Assembly (NCBI GenBank): GCA_019637355.1
Contig: JAHBVT010000001.1
Location: forward strand, 1,643,192 to 1,707,191
Source of the DNA: Gemmatimonadaceae bacterium
GTDB lineage: Bacteria; Gemmatimonadota; Gemmatimonadetes; Gemmatimonadales; Gemmatimonadaceae
Length of the DNA: 64,000 nucleotides
Direction of reading: 5' to 3'
The translations under genes were made by a program, and so were the position numbers. Positions 12,022 to 21,019 of the stretch are shown one piece after another. Numbering within the stretch: position 1 is the first letter of the stretch; every line of letters starts with the position of its first letter. The notes under the pieces are model-generated. The model was not told where the DNA came from. It saw nothing but the letters and a program-made list of their open reading frames with translations, and ran no database searches.

Positions 12022-13602
12022 TCAGCGCCATCCCATCCTGCGGCGCAGCATCCATTCCGCGCTGAGCGCGAGCAGGGCCAGCGCGGCCAACCACCAGGCC
12101 CCGCGGGCTCGCGGGGCTGTGTCGCGGGCCGGACTGCTGCCCACCGGGCCGGCGGCGGCGTTCGGCGCGCGCGGCAGGAGTTCGCGTTGCAGTGCCGATG
12201 CCGATGCCGCCGATTCCGGCGCGGACGTCGGCGCCGCGACCCAGTCGAATATACTGCCCCAGAGGGCGTCGAATCCCTCGGCGGAGCTGCCACCGCGCGA
12301 CTTCCAGCGCCAGGTGCCTGCGGCGGTGACGACGGCGCGCCGCGGACGCGCATCGTAGAGCGTGACGATGGCGCGCTCTTCACCGCGGCGCGCGCGGCGG
12401 GCCAGCAGCGTCGGGATCCCGCCGCGGGCGGAGGTGCCGACGCGCAGGGGCGGCAGCGCGTCCCAGGGCAGGTCGGCGAGGGCCGCCCGCAGCGGCGAGT
12501 CGCCGGCGCCGGTGGCGTAGTACTCGTCGCTGCCGTCCACCTGCGGCAATAGCACGAGCGGGCCGCGCGTGCGCGATATGGGCTGGCCAAAGTACGACGT
12601 GTCGCCGTGCAGCAGGACCAACGAGGCCGTCGCGAAGGCGCGCCGCACGGCCTCCTCTGGCACGGGGCGCAGGGCCTCGCCTTCGCGCCACTGGCCGGGC
12701 GCGACTCGCCAATAGGCGCGCAGCGCGCCGCGCTGGGTCTGCCGCAGCACGGCGAAGGCAAAGCGTGCGTCCTGATCCGGCGCGGTGCTGATGAGCGCCA
12801 CCGAGGCAGTGCCGACCACCGCGAGCGGGCGGCTGAGCGTGTCGTTGGCCGGCTGACCGTCACCGGCGGAGAGCGCTGCCGTGAGGGCGAGACTGCCCTC
12901 GCCCGGCGGGAGGGCGCCGCGCAAGAGGAGTTCGCGCTCGCCGTAGGGCTCCAGCGGGTTGATGGCGACCTCGTGCAGCACGCGTCCGCCCAGCGTGACC
13001 GAGAGCCGGCGCGCAGCCGCGCTGGCCACGGCCCCAGCGCGCAGCGTCACGCGCAGCTCCAGCGTGTCGCCCACGAGCACCGAGGCCGGCGCGGCAAGCG
13101 CGGCGACGGCGAGGTCGGCGGCGTTATGCGCTGGCGGACGGATCAGCGCCGAACCGATCGGGAGATCGGCGAGGCGCTCGGGGTCATCGAGCTGAGCGTC
13201 GGTGACGATCAGCACCGGCCGCCCGAAGGCGCGCATCTGCTCCACCAGCGGCCCGATGCGTGAAGTTGAGTCCGTTGGGGAGTCTGGAGTCGCGCCACCG
13301 CGCAGCGCGCTGCCGAAGAGCAGGAGCGAATCGGCGCCGCTGCGGCGCAGGGAGTCGGCGATCGCGCGGGCCTGCTGCCAGGGGCTGGCGTCGAGCGCGG
13401 GCGCCCAACTGGCCGACACATCCAGCGCCACCCAAGGCGCCAGCGGCCTCCGGGCCGCCAAGGGCGCGTCGAAGAGCAGCGCCAGCAGCAGGATGGCGGC
13501 CAGCGCGCGCAGTGCGGCCAAGGGCAAGCGCGGCCGCCGCAGGCCGTAGGTGAGGCCAGCCAGCAGCGCGCCGAGCGCGAGGGCAAGGGCCCAGGAGAGC
13601 AT
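12022..13602 (-). CDS. Membrane protein with a von Willebrand A-like region
   Basis: 526 residues. Two N-terminal transmembrane helices (about 1-20 and 29-48) and one near the C-terminus (WWLAALALLALSAEWML, about 504-521) frame a soluble part. WVALDVSASWAPALD (about 58-72) and LIVTDAQLDDP resemble VWA-fold strands with a degraded metal site (DVSAS rather than DxSxS in full context). This matches the shape of BatA/DUF4159-type membrane proteins, but I do not recognise a named family. It lies between an M23 peptidase and ftsY. Confidence 0.6.
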   Translation of the reverse strand: MLSWALALALGALLAGLTYGLRRPRLPLAALRALAAILLLALLFDAPLAARRPLAPWVALDVSASWAPALDASPWQQARAIADSLRRSGADSLLLFGSALRGGATPDSPTDSTSRIGPLVEQMRAFGRPVLIVTDAQLDDPERLADLPIGSALIRPPAHNAADLAVAALAAPASVLVGDTLELRVTLRAGAVASAAARRLSVTLGGRVLHEVAINPLEPYGERELLLRGALPPGEGSLALTAALSAGDGQPANDTLSRPLAVVGTASVALISTAPDQDARFAFAVLRQTQRGALRAYWRVAPGQWREGEALRPVPEEAVRRAFATASLVLLHGDTSYFGQPISRTRGPLVLLPQVDGSDEYYATGAGDSPLRAALADLPWDALPPLRVGTSARGGIPTLLARRARRGEERAIVTLYDARPRRAVVTAAGTWRWKSRGGSSAEGFDALWGSIFDWVAAPTSAPESAASASALQRELLPRAPNAAAGPVGSSPARDTAPRARGAWWLAALALLALSAEWMLRRRMGWR

Positions 13603-13642
13603 CTATGGGGTGTGGATCAACGACGGCGCGCGGCGCCGGCGC

Positions 13643-14902
13643 TCAGTTGCCCAACGCGCGGACGATGCCCGCCGGCTGCTCAAGCGCGAACACCACCGCG
13701 TCGCGGGCGGCCTCAAAGCGGGCGAGGTCGCGGCCGGTGAGCGCCGGGCCGGCTTCGGCGTTGGCCAGGGCGCGGCGCGGGTCGCGGTGTACACCGCCGA
13801 CGAGCACCTCGAAGTGCAGGTGCGGCGCGGTGGAGAGGCCCGTGGAGCCCACATAGGCGACGGTCTCGCCAATGCTGACGCGGCTGCCACGGCGGATGCC
13901 CGACGCGAAACCCCGCAGGTGCGCGTAGCGGGTGACCATCCCGTTGGGGTGCCGCAGTTCCAGGAGGTTGCCGTAGCCGCCGCGCACGCCGGCGAAGATC
14001 ACCGTGCCGTCGCCGATGGCGCGCACCGGCGTGCCGGCGTTGGCCGCGTAGTCCATCCCCTGGTGCTGGCGCATCGTGCCGAGGATGGGGTGGCGGCGGT
14101 TGCCGAAGTTGCTGGAGATGCGGCGGAACTGCAGCGGGGCACGCAGGAAGGCAGCCGCGAGCGAGCGCCCGCGTTCGTCGTAGTAGCGCACGGCGCCGTC
14201 GTCCTTGACCACGCGGAAGGCCTGGATCTCGGTGCCCGCGCGCTGCAGGCCCGCCGCCAGCACGATGCCGATCTTCATCGTGCCGTCGGGCGCGATGTGG
14301 CGTTCGAAGAGCGCGCGGACCTGGTCGCCCTGCTGCAGCTCGCGCGACATATCGATCTTGTACTCGTAGATGTCGGCGATCACCCAGGCGAGCTCGTCGC
14401 GGGCGCGGCCGGTGATGACGCCGTCGCTGCCCTCGTAGATGGCGCCGTAGAGGTGCTCGCGCACCGTGCCACGCACGAGCACGGTGTCCACCTTCCAAGG
14501 CAGGATCTCCTCGGTGGCAGCCCAGTCGTCGCCGTCGCGGGCGAGGCGCACGATGCGGTCCACGCCGAGGCGGAAGCTGATCTCGCGCGGGCGTGCATCG
14601 GTCGTGTCGCCGCGCAGCTCGATGGGCATCCCGGCGGGGATGCGGCGCGGGTTCAGCGGCGTGGCGGCGCGGACGACCTTGGCCGCCTCGGCGGTCGAGA
14701 GTCCGCGGCGCGAGAGCAGGCCGGAGAGCGTCTCCCCGCGGCCGAGCGTGTCGTGCTCGGTCCAGGGCTGGAGGTCCGGCTCCTGCAACTGCGCCAGCAG
14801 CGCGCGCGGCGAGGCGAACTCGGGCGTGGGCAGGCGAAGCGCGGCGATCGCGAGTGCCGCGACCGCCGCGCCGAACAGGAGCCGCGTCGTGCGCGGGCTC
14901 AA
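13643..14902 (-). CDS. M23-family murein endopeptidase
   Basis: Predicted zinc endopeptidase that cuts peptidoglycan cross-links. 419 residues. An N-terminal membrane anchor or signal segment ([15 protein letters not shown]) comes first, a LysM/OapA-like region ([17 protein letters not shown]) next, then the LytM domain with zinc ligands in HQGMDYA (about 282) and HLHFE (about 359). Both motifs are intact, so it should be catalytic, unlike EnvC/NlpD activators. Its ATG overlaps the ftsZ stop (ATGA), tying it to division. Confidence 0.9.
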   Translation of the reverse strand: MSPRTTRLLFGAAVAALAIAALRLPTPEFASPRALLAQLQEPDLQPWTEHDTLGRGETLSGLLSRRGLSTAEAAKVVRAATPLNPRRIPAGMPIELRGDTTDARPREISFRLGVDRIVRLARDGDDWAATEEILPWKVDTVLVRGTVREHLYGAIYEGSDGVITGRARDELAWVIADIYEYKIDMSRELQQGDQVRALFERHIAPDGTMKIGIVLAAGLQRAGTEIQAFRVVKDDGAVRYYDERGRSLAAAFLRAPLQFRRISSNFGNRRHPILGTMRQHQGMDYAANAGTPVRAIGDGTVIFAGVRGGYGNLLELRHPNGMVTRYAHLRGFASGIRRGSRVSIGETVAYVGSTGLSTAPHLHFEVLVGGVHRDPRRALANAEAGPALTGRDLARFEAARDAVVFALEQPAGIVRALGN

Positions 14903-16080
14903 TCCATCTGTCTCCGGATGAACGTCGGGATCTCGAGGTCGCTGAGATCCTCCATCGGACGCGCCGCCGAGGGGCGTGGCTTGGCGGCCGGCACTGCGCC
15001 GCCGGCGTTGTTGGTGAGGCCCGCGCTGGCCGGCCGCGCGTTGCGCGCGGCATCCAGCGGAATCACCGGCGTGCTGCCCGAGGAGGCGCGGCTGCCGATG
15101 ACCGGCTGCGACGCGGCGCGCCGGGCGAAGCCCGTCGCGATGACCGTCACGCGCACCTCGCCCTGCATCGCCGGCTCCGGCATCGCGCCGAAGATGATCT
15201 CGGCGTCGTCACCGACGGCGCTGCGCACCAGGTCGCTGATCGCCGTGTATTCGTCGAGCGAAGTGTCGAGGCCGGCCGTGATGTTGATGAGCACGCCACG
15301 GGCGCCGGCGATCGAGACGCTGTCGAGCAGCGGGCTCTCGATGGCCATCTTGGCCGCATCCACCGCGCGGTTGTCGCCGCGGCCGATGCCGGTGCCCATA
15401 ATGGCCGAGCCGCCGTCCTTCATAATCGTGCGCACGTCGGCGAAGTCCACGTTGACGAGGCCGGCCTTCGTGATGATGCCGGAGATGCCGCCCGTGGCCT
15501 GCAGCAGCACTTCGTCCGCCTTCTTGAGCGCGTCCTGGAAGGGAATCCCCTTGCCCACCACCGCCAACAGGCGCTCGTTGGGCACGACGATCATCGTGTC
15601 CACGTGCTTGGCCATCTCGGCGATGCCCTCGTCGGCCTGGCGCATCCGCTTGCGGCCTTCGAAGAGGAAGGGCTTGGTGACGATGCCGACGGTGAGCGAG
15701 CCCTGTTCGCGGGCCAGCTCGCAGACGATCGGCGCGGCGCCGGTGCCGGTGCCGCCGCCCATACCGCAGGTGACGAACACGAGGTCCGCGCCGGCAATCG
15801 AGCGCGAGACTTCGTCGCGGTTCTCCTCGATCGCCTGACGCCCGATTTCCGGGCGGGCGCCGGCGCCGAGGCCACGCGTGAGCTTCTTGCCGATCTGGAT
15901 CTTCACGTCCGACTTCGAATTCAGCAGCGCCTGGGCGTCGGTGTTCACCGAGATGAACTCCACGCCCTCGAGCTGCTCCTCGATCATTCGATTGACCGCA
16001 TTGCCACCGCCGCCGCCGACGCCAACGACCTTCATCTTGGCGTGCTGGGCGTTGGGCTCTTCGAATTCGAATAGGGACAT
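14899..16080 (-). CDS. ftsZ: Cell division protein FtsZ
   Basis: Tubulin-like GTPase that forms the division ring. 393 residues from the ATG at 16080 ([10 protein letters not shown]). An upstream in-frame ATG at 16137 adds 19 unlikely residues and is not used. The nucleotide-binding motif [10 protein letters not shown] lies near residue 111, preceded by [13 protein letters not shown] variable linker (about 330-380) leads to the conserved C-terminal peptide [12 protein letters not shown], the FtsA/ZipA docking tail. Unusually, ftsA is 425 bases upstream, separated by a repeat element. Confidence 0.97.
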   Translation of the reverse strand: MSLFEFEEPNAQHAKMKVVGVGGGGGNAVNRMIEEQLEGVEFISVNTDAQALLNSKSDVKIQIGKKLTRGLGAGARPEIGRQAIEENRDEVSRSIAGADLVFVTCGMGGGTGTGAAPIVCELAREQGSLTVGIVTKPFLFEGRKRMRQADEGIAEMAKHVDTMIVVPNERLLAVVGKGIPFQDALKKADEVLLQATGGISGIITKAGLVNVDFADVRTIMKDGGSAIMGTGIGRGDNRAVDAAKMAIESPLLDSVSIAGARGVLINITAGLDTSLDEYTAISDLVRSAVGDDAEIIFGAMPEPAMQGEVRVTVIATGFARRAASQPVIGSRASSGSTPVIPLDAARNARPASAGLTNNAGGAVPAAKPRPSAARPMEDLSDLEIPTFIRRQMD

Positions 16081-16270
16081 AAGTCGGATGACGGATGACG
16101 GAGGCCGGTCGGCGCTCACCGATCCCGGCGTACGCACGGAAATATAGCCGGACCGGCGCCCGGGTTACACGGGAATGACGACGCAGGGGGCGCGGGGAAA
16201 CGCGGGTGCGGCCCGGGAGAGTCCACTTCGGGGTGGCGCCGCAAATATTTGTGATATACCGGAACGGCGG
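16081..16270. other. Upstream region of ftsZ, no gene seen
   Basis: The region holds no convincing reading frame. It contains short tandem GGATGAC copies just before the ftsZ start (about 16085-16100) and an AT-rich patch with the palindrome CAAATATTTG (16242-16251), unusual in this GC-rich sequence. A separate ftsZ promoter could lie here, but I cannot assign boxes. Confidence 0.4.
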
Positions 16271-16489
16271 TCACCACAGAGGGCACAGAGAACGGCAACT
16301 GCTGTTTAACGCAGAGGCGCAGAGGTCGCAGAGAACTACAACTACAACGGCAACAGCTCTTAGGGGGTCCGAACCGAAATTTCGGTGCGGACCCCCTAAA
16401 AGCAGTTGCCGTTCTCAGCAGTTCTCTGCGTCCCTCTGCGCCTCTGCGTTCAAAAAGGCTGTGGCAGTTCTCTGTGCCCTCTGTGGTGA
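16271..16489. repeat. 219-bp inverted-repeat element between ftsA and ftsZ
   Basis: Perfect 23-bp outer arms: TCACCACAGAGGGCACAGAG plus three bases at 16271-16293, and the reverse complement at 16467-16489. Inner arms with GCAGAGGCGCAGAGG (from about 16311) pair with 16425-16450. The centre is a near-perfect hairpin, 16361-16379 against 16380-16398 (one mismatch in 19). The nested symmetry and CACAGAG/GCAGAG motifs resemble widespread dispersed intergenic repeats. No coding capacity is seen. Its RNA would form a long hairpin between ftsA and ftsZ. Confidence 0.9.
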
Positions 16490-16505
16490 ACCGCAGTTAC
16501 GGGGA

Positions 16506-17774
16506 CTAGAACCAATCCTGTAACCAGGTCTTGAACCGCTGCGCCATCGAATCCATACTCGGCCCGGACCCACTGAGACTGAGCCGGCGGCCCTTCCCCG
16601 CACTCCCCCCGAGGGCCACACGATGCGCCCCGTACTGGACGAGGCCGGTGACGGTGCTGAAGCGCGGGCTCTGGATGCTGTCGGCCAGGCCACCGAGGAG
16701 GTCGCCGGGGACGCCGATGCGCGCGCCCATCCCGAAGACGTCGCTGGCGAGCAGGTCGGTGCCCGGCTGCGCGGCCGCGCCGCCCGTCACGACGATGCCC
16801 GCCGCGAGGCGCGACACGAGATGGTGCTCCTCCAGGTCGCGCAGGACCATCTCGAAGATCTCCTGCGTGCGCTGGTGGATGATGTGCGCCAAGAGCTCGC
16901 GCGGGATCTCGCGGTCGCCCTGCGCGCCGGTGCTCGGCAGCTTGATGATCTCACCGGTCACCTTCACCAGCGGCTCGTAGGCGGCGCCGTACTGCTCCTT
17001 GAGGCGTTCGGCGTCGAGCGCCGTGACCCCGAGGCCGTGGACGATGTCGCTCGTGACGTTGAGGCCGCCGAAACCGATGGTGCCGAGGTGGCGGATCTTG
17101 CCCTCGTGGAAGACGGCGACGTCGGTGGTGCCGGCGCCGATCTCGACGAGCGCGACGCCCAGCTCCTTCTCCTCCTCGGTGAGCACGCTGAGTGCGCTGG
17201 CCAGCGGCTCGAGCACCAGCTCGCCCACACGGTAGCCCGCGCGCTCGACGGCCTTGCGCAGGTTCATCGCCGGCGAGGAGCCGATGGTGACGAGGTACAT
17301 CTCGGTCTCGAGACGCGTGCCGATCATCCCGACCGGGTCGCGGACGCCCTGGTTCTTGTCGACCGTGTATTCCTGCGGGATCGCGTGGATGAGCTCGCGG
17401 TCCTGCGGGATGGCCTGCGCGCGGGCGACGGCGTTGGCGCGGTCCACGTCGGCGCGGGTGATCTCGTGGCCGGTCACCGACGCGATGCCGGTGGAGGTCA
17501 TCGCCTGCACGTGCTCGCCGGCGATGCCGGCATAGACGGTCTCGACGCGGGCGCCGGCCATCCGCTCGGCGTCCTGCATCGCCTTGGTGATGGAGCGCTG
17601 CGTCTCCTCGATGTCGGCGACGACGCCCTTGCGCAGGCCGGTGGTGCGGGCCTGGCCGACGCCGAGGATGTTGACCGAAGGATGCTTGGGCAGGTCCCCC
17701 ACGACCTCTGCGATGACCGCAGTGGTCTTGGCGGATCCGATATCGAGGCCGGCGACGAGACGGTCGAGGTTCAT
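16506..17774 (-). CDS. ftsA: Cell division protein FtsA
   Basis: Actin-like ATPase that tethers FtsZ to the membrane. 422 residues. The phosphate-binding loop is in LDIGSAKTTAVIAE (about 10-23). The family signatures ELIHAIPQEYTVD, VEIGAGTTDVAVF and the adenosine motif GIVVTGGAA follow. The C-terminus is an amphipathic membrane-targeting helix (MAQRFKTWLQDWF). The start overlaps the ftsQ stop by four bases. Confidence 0.97.
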   Translation of the reverse strand: MNLDRLVAGLDIGSAKTTAVIAEVVGDLPKHPSVNILGVGQARTTGLRKGVVADIEETQRSITKAMQDAERMAGARVETVYAGIAGEHVQAMTSTGIASVTGHEITRADVDRANAVARAQAIPQDRELIHAIPQEYTVDKNQGVRDPVGMIGTRLETEMYLVTIGSSPAMNLRKAVERAGYRVGELVLEPLASALSVLTEEEKELGVALVEIGAGTTDVAVFHEGKIRHLGTIGFGGLNVTSDIVHGLGVTALDAERLKEQYGAAYEPLVKVTGEIIKLPSTGAQGDREIPRELLAHIIHQRTQEIFEMVLRDLEEHHLVSRLAAGIVVTGGAAAQPGTDLLASDVFGMGARIGVPGDLLGGLADSIQSPRFSTVTGLVQYGAHRVALGGSAGKGRRLSLSGSGPSMDSMAQRFKTWLQDWF

Positions 17775-18505
17775 TGGCGCTGGAGGCGGACGATGACCTG
17801 GTCACGGAAACGCAGGTCGAGTTCGCGCGGGCGCCAGTTGCGGCGCGCCGCATCGAGCTCCACCGGGAGCACCTCGGCCAACCGCGCGGCGTGTACCGTG
17901 GAGTCGGCGAGGATCCGGAACTCGGGCAACTGCAGCAGCAGTTCCCCCCGCTCCGTGCGGCCCGCCTCGCTCACCCGAGCGAAGAGCGCCGGCTCCTCGA
18001 CCTGCGTCTCCGCCAGGAGGCGGAGCAGTACGAGATCCTTCCGCGCGAGCACCGGCAGGTCCACATCCATCGTCGTGGGGTCCACCGGCAACGAATCACC
18101 ATCGGCATCGGTGACGACGAGGCCGCGGGGCGTGGCGACCAGCGCCACGGGCGGATTCTCGGTCACGACGACGACGAGGGTGCCGGGGAGCTTCCGCCGG
18201 ATGCGCACGCTGCGCACCTGCGGATGCTCCGCCACCCGCGCTTCGAGAGGGGAGACGTCGTCCCAGACGGACGCGAGCGTATCCACTCCTAACCGCGAAA
18301 CGATTTCGTCGGGGGTGGCGTAACGGACGCCCTGCAGCTCCACACGTCGTACGCGGAAGAAATCCATCGAGCGCAGCACGGTGCGTCCCCAGAATGGGGA
18401 AGACACGAGCGCCAGCAGAATTGTGATGCGCGTGGCTGCCCGCAGCGCCCGGCGCCAGCGCGGGAGATCCGCGGGGTTCGGCGGGGCCGTGCGGGCGCCG
18501 TCCAT
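17771..18505 (-). CDS. ftsQ: Cell division protein FtsQ
   Basis: Bitopic divisome scaffold. 244 residues: a cytoplasmic tail, a membrane helix (about 26-46), then a POTRA domain starting at VRRVELQGVRYATPDEIVSRL (about 52-72), and the beta domain. Sequence conservation is low as usual for FtsQ; position between murC and ftsA and the domain layout support the call. It begins three bases after the murC stop. Confidence 0.92.
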   Translation of the reverse strand: MDGARTAPPNPADLPRWRRALRAATRITILLALVSSPFWGRTVLRSMDFFRVRRVELQGVRYATPDEIVSRLGVDTLASVWDDVSPLEARVAEHPQVRSVRIRRKLPGTLVVVVTENPPVALVATPRGLVVTDADGDSLPVDPTTMDVDLPVLARKDLVLLRLLAETQVEEPALFARVSEAGRTERGELLLQLPEFRILADSTVHAARLAEVLPVELDAARRNWRPRELDLRFRDQVIVRLQRQ

Positions 18506-18508
18506 CCG

Positions 18509-19888
18509 TCAGCCGGCCAGCACGGCCAGCAATTCCGGCCCAGTCCTGGTGATGTCCCCCGCCCCGACCGTGAGCACGACGTCGCCCTCGCGAAGCTCCG
18601 CCGAGATCGCGGCCGCCAGATCGCCGCGCGGCCCCATCCAACGCGGTGGCAGACCGCGGCGCGCCATTGCGTCGGCCACGAGCTGGCTGCTCACGCCCTC
18701 GATGGGCTTCTCGCGCGCCGGATAGATGTCGGCGAGGTACACCAAGTCCGCCACCGCCAACGCATCGCCGAAATCCGCAGCGAAGTCGCGCGTGCGCGAG
18801 AACAGGTGCGGTTGGAAGGCCACGACCAGGCGGCGGTTCGGAAAGGCCTCGCGCGCGGCGGTGAGCGTGGCGCGCAGTTCAGTGGGGTGATGCGCGTAGT
18901 CGTCCACGACGTCCACGCCCCGCTGCGTGCCGAGGCGCTCGAAGCGGCGCTCAACGCCGGCGAAGGCCTCGAGACCCGGCGCCATCTGCTCAACCGTCAG
19001 CGCCCAGGGCCCGATACCGCAGGCGAGCGCCGCGAGCGCGTTGAGCACGTTGTGCTGACCGGGCACGTTGAGGCGCACCTCGCCCAGCGCCTTGCCGTCG
19101 TAGCGCACCTTGAAGGCGCTGCCGCCGTGGACGGCGCGCAGGTCGTGCGCCACGAGGCGCGCATCGGGGCTGGCGATGCCGTAGCGAATCACCTCGGCGG
19201 TGGCCGGGCTCGGCAGGGCGTTGGCGCCGGGATCGTCGGCGCAGAGCACCACGTAGCGGGCGCGGCGCACGTACTCGCTGAACGTGGCGTGGATGTCCGC
19301 GAGGTCAGCGTAGATGTCGAGGTGATCGGCCTCGACGTTGGTGACGACGGCCACCGTGGGCCACAGCGCGAGGAAGGAGCGGTCGTACTCGTCCGCCTCC
19401 ACCACGAAGAGCTCGTGCCCGCCCTCGCTGAGGTTGCCTCCCCAACTGCGTACGCGCGCGCCTACAACACCGGTAGGCTGCTTGCCGGCGGCGGCCAGCG
19501 CGGCGGTGGTCATCACCGTGGTGGTGCTCTTGCCGTGCGTGCCGGCCACGCCAATCAACGTGCCGCCCGCCGTGGCCTCGGCCAGCGCCTCGGCGCGGCG
19601 GATCACCGGGATGCCGGTGGCCTGTGCGGCGAGAAGCTCGGGATGGTCTTTGGGAACCGCACTCGTGACGACGAGTGCGCGGTGGCCGGCGAGGTGCGCG
19701 GGATCGTGACCAGCGTGCACGGGAATGCCGAGCGCGGCGACGTCTGCCGCGCCGGCGCTTTGCTGGTCACAGCCCGTGACCTGCGCGCCGCGACGGTGGC
19801 AGAGCTCGGCCAGCGCGCTCATCCCCGCCCCGGCGATTCCCATAAAGTGGACCGGCCGCGGATCTGCGGCATCGAGCAATGGCATCAC
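18509..19888 (-). CDS. murC: UDP-N-acetylmuramate--L-alanine ligase
   Basis: Adds L-alanine to UDP-MurNAc, the first peptide step of peptidoglycan precursor synthesis. 459 residues. FMGIAGAGMSALAEL is the N-terminal nucleotide fold, GVAGTHGKSTT the ATP loop (about 116), and DDYAHHPTEL the late motif. The start may be GTG 19888 or the adjacent ATG 19885. No murB follows it here, unlike many dcw clusters. Confidence 0.97.
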   Translation of the reverse strand: MMPLLDAADPRPVHFMGIAGAGMSALAELCHRRGAQVTGCDQQSAGAADVAALGIPVHAGHDPAHLAGHRALVVTSAVPKDHPELLAAQATGIPVIRRAEALAEATAGGTLIGVAGTHGKSTTTVMTTAALAAAGKQPTGVVGARVRSWGGNLSEGGHELFVVEADEYDRSFLALWPTVAVVTNVEADHLDIYADLADIHATFSEYVRRARYVVLCADDPGANALPSPATAEVIRYGIASPDARLVAHDLRAVHGGSAFKVRYDGKALGEVRLNVPGQHNVLNALAALACGIGPWALTVEQMAPGLEAFAGVERRFERLGTQRGVDVVDDYAHHPTELRATLTAAREAFPNRRLVVAFQPHLFSRTRDFAADFGDALAVADLVYLADIYPAREKPIEGVSSQLVADAMARRGLPPRWMGPRGDLAAAISAELREGDVVLTVGAGDITRTGPELLAVLAG

Positions 19889-20980
19889 TCAAAGATATGC
19901 GGCGATGTCGCGCGCGATCTCGGCCGCCGCCTGCGGGCGCCCGCGCGCCTTGGCCGCGTCGGCCATCGCGGCCAGCCTGGCTGGATCGCCGAACAGCTCC
20001 CCGAACTCGCGCGCCAGCCGCTCCGCCGAGAGCTCCGTCTGCGGCAGGCAGCGCGCGGCACCGGCCGACTCGAGCACGCGCGCGTTGGCCGTCTGGTGGT
20101 CGTTGGCGGCGCTGGGCAGCGGCACGATGACGCTGGGGATGCCCCAGGCGCAGAGTTCGCTGGTGCCCATCATCCCGCCGCGCACCAGCGCCGCGTCGGC
20201 TGCGGCGTAGGCCTCGGCGATCGGCGAGAGGTACGGCAACACGCGCACGTCGGCGCGATCGAACTGGCTGTACGAATCGAACTGCGCCTTGCCCGTGGCC
20301 CAAAGCACACAGAGTCCGGACGGAATGCCCTGCTCCACCCAGGACGCCACCGCTTGGTTCAATGCGCGGGCGCCCTGCGAGCCGCCGAAGACGAGGAGCA
20401 CCTTGGCGTGTGCCGGGAATCCCCAGCGCGCGCGAGCCTCGGCCGCAGCCGGGCGGATATCCGGCGGCGGCTCGATGGGGTTGCCGCTGGCGCGCATCGT
20501 ACCGCGCGCTGCGGAGAGGTAGCGCGCCGCCTCGGGGAAGCCGAGGAAGTTCTCTTGCGTCACGCGCGCGCCCCAGCGCGCCGTGATGCCGGGCACGGCA
20601 TCACCGATATGTTGCACGGCGGGAATGCCGCGCCGCCAGGCCCAGAGCAGCGCCAGCCCGGCCGCGTAGCCGCCGGTCCCGACGACGAGCTTGGGCGGCC
20701 GTGTGCGCGCCGCGGCGTCGAGCTTACTCCACGAGGCCAACGCGCCACGCAGGGTCTGCCAGTTCTTCCAGACCTGCGGGCGGTACAGCGGGTGCAGGTC
20801 GAGCAACAGGTGCGGGAACTCAGTCGTCGGCAGCACGTCGCGCTCGATGCCGCGCAGCGCGCCCACGAAGAACGGCTGCACCTCCGGCCGCAGGCGCTGC
20901 AGCGCGCGCGCGATCGCCAGCCCGGGGTAGAGATGTCCCCCCGTGCCGCCGCCGCTGAACCAGACGTGCGTGGCGCTCAT
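19889..20980 (-). CDS. murG: Lipid II synthase MurG
   Basis: Transfers GlcNAc from UDP-GlcNAc to lipid I on the inner face of the cytoplasmic membrane. 363 residues. Signature G-loops FSGGGTGGHLYPGLA (N-terminal) and FGGSQGARALN (about 192), with the donor-binding RGGMMGTSELCAWGIPSVIVP. The stop abuts the murC start; the ATG lies 39 bases after the ftsW stop. Confidence 0.97.
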   Translation of the reverse strand: MSATHVWFSGGGTGGHLYPGLAIARALQRLRPEVQPFFVGALRGIERDVLPTTEFPHLLLDLHPLYRPQVWKNWQTLRGALASWSKLDAAARTRPPKLVVGTGGYAAGLALLWAWRRGIPAVQHIGDAVPGITARWGARVTQENFLGFPEAARYLSAARGTMRASGNPIEPPPDIRPAAAEARARWGFPAHAKVLLVFGGSQGARALNQAVASWVEQGIPSGLCVLWATGKAQFDSYSQFDRADVRVLPYLSPIAEAYAAADAALVRGGMMGTSELCAWGIPSVIVPLPSAANDHQTANARVLESAGAARCLPQTELSAERLAREFGELFGDPARLAAMADAAKARGRPQAAAEIARDIAAYL

Positions 20981-21019
20981 AGCGCGGAATCTCGCCGCAT
21001 CAGACGATGCGGGCCACGG

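Noticed and set aside
13259-13290. GAGTC-rich stretch inside the membrane protein gene as another coding insert.
   Set aside because: The local DSPTDSTS composition is suggestive, but there is no clear inverted repeat and no match to the other inserts.
13550-15838. Plus-strand open frame of 762 codons opposite the M23 peptidase and ftsZ; similar ones at 146-1705, 16623-18323, 39730-42042 and 53311-56121.
   Set aside because: Same reason: shadows of strongly supported minus-strand genes with low-complexity composition and no recognisable motifs.
16085-16100. Short tandem GGATGAC copies before ftsZ as a third copy of the GACGGAAG-type repeat.
   Set aside because: Only two short units and no inverted partner, so not enough to call the same element.
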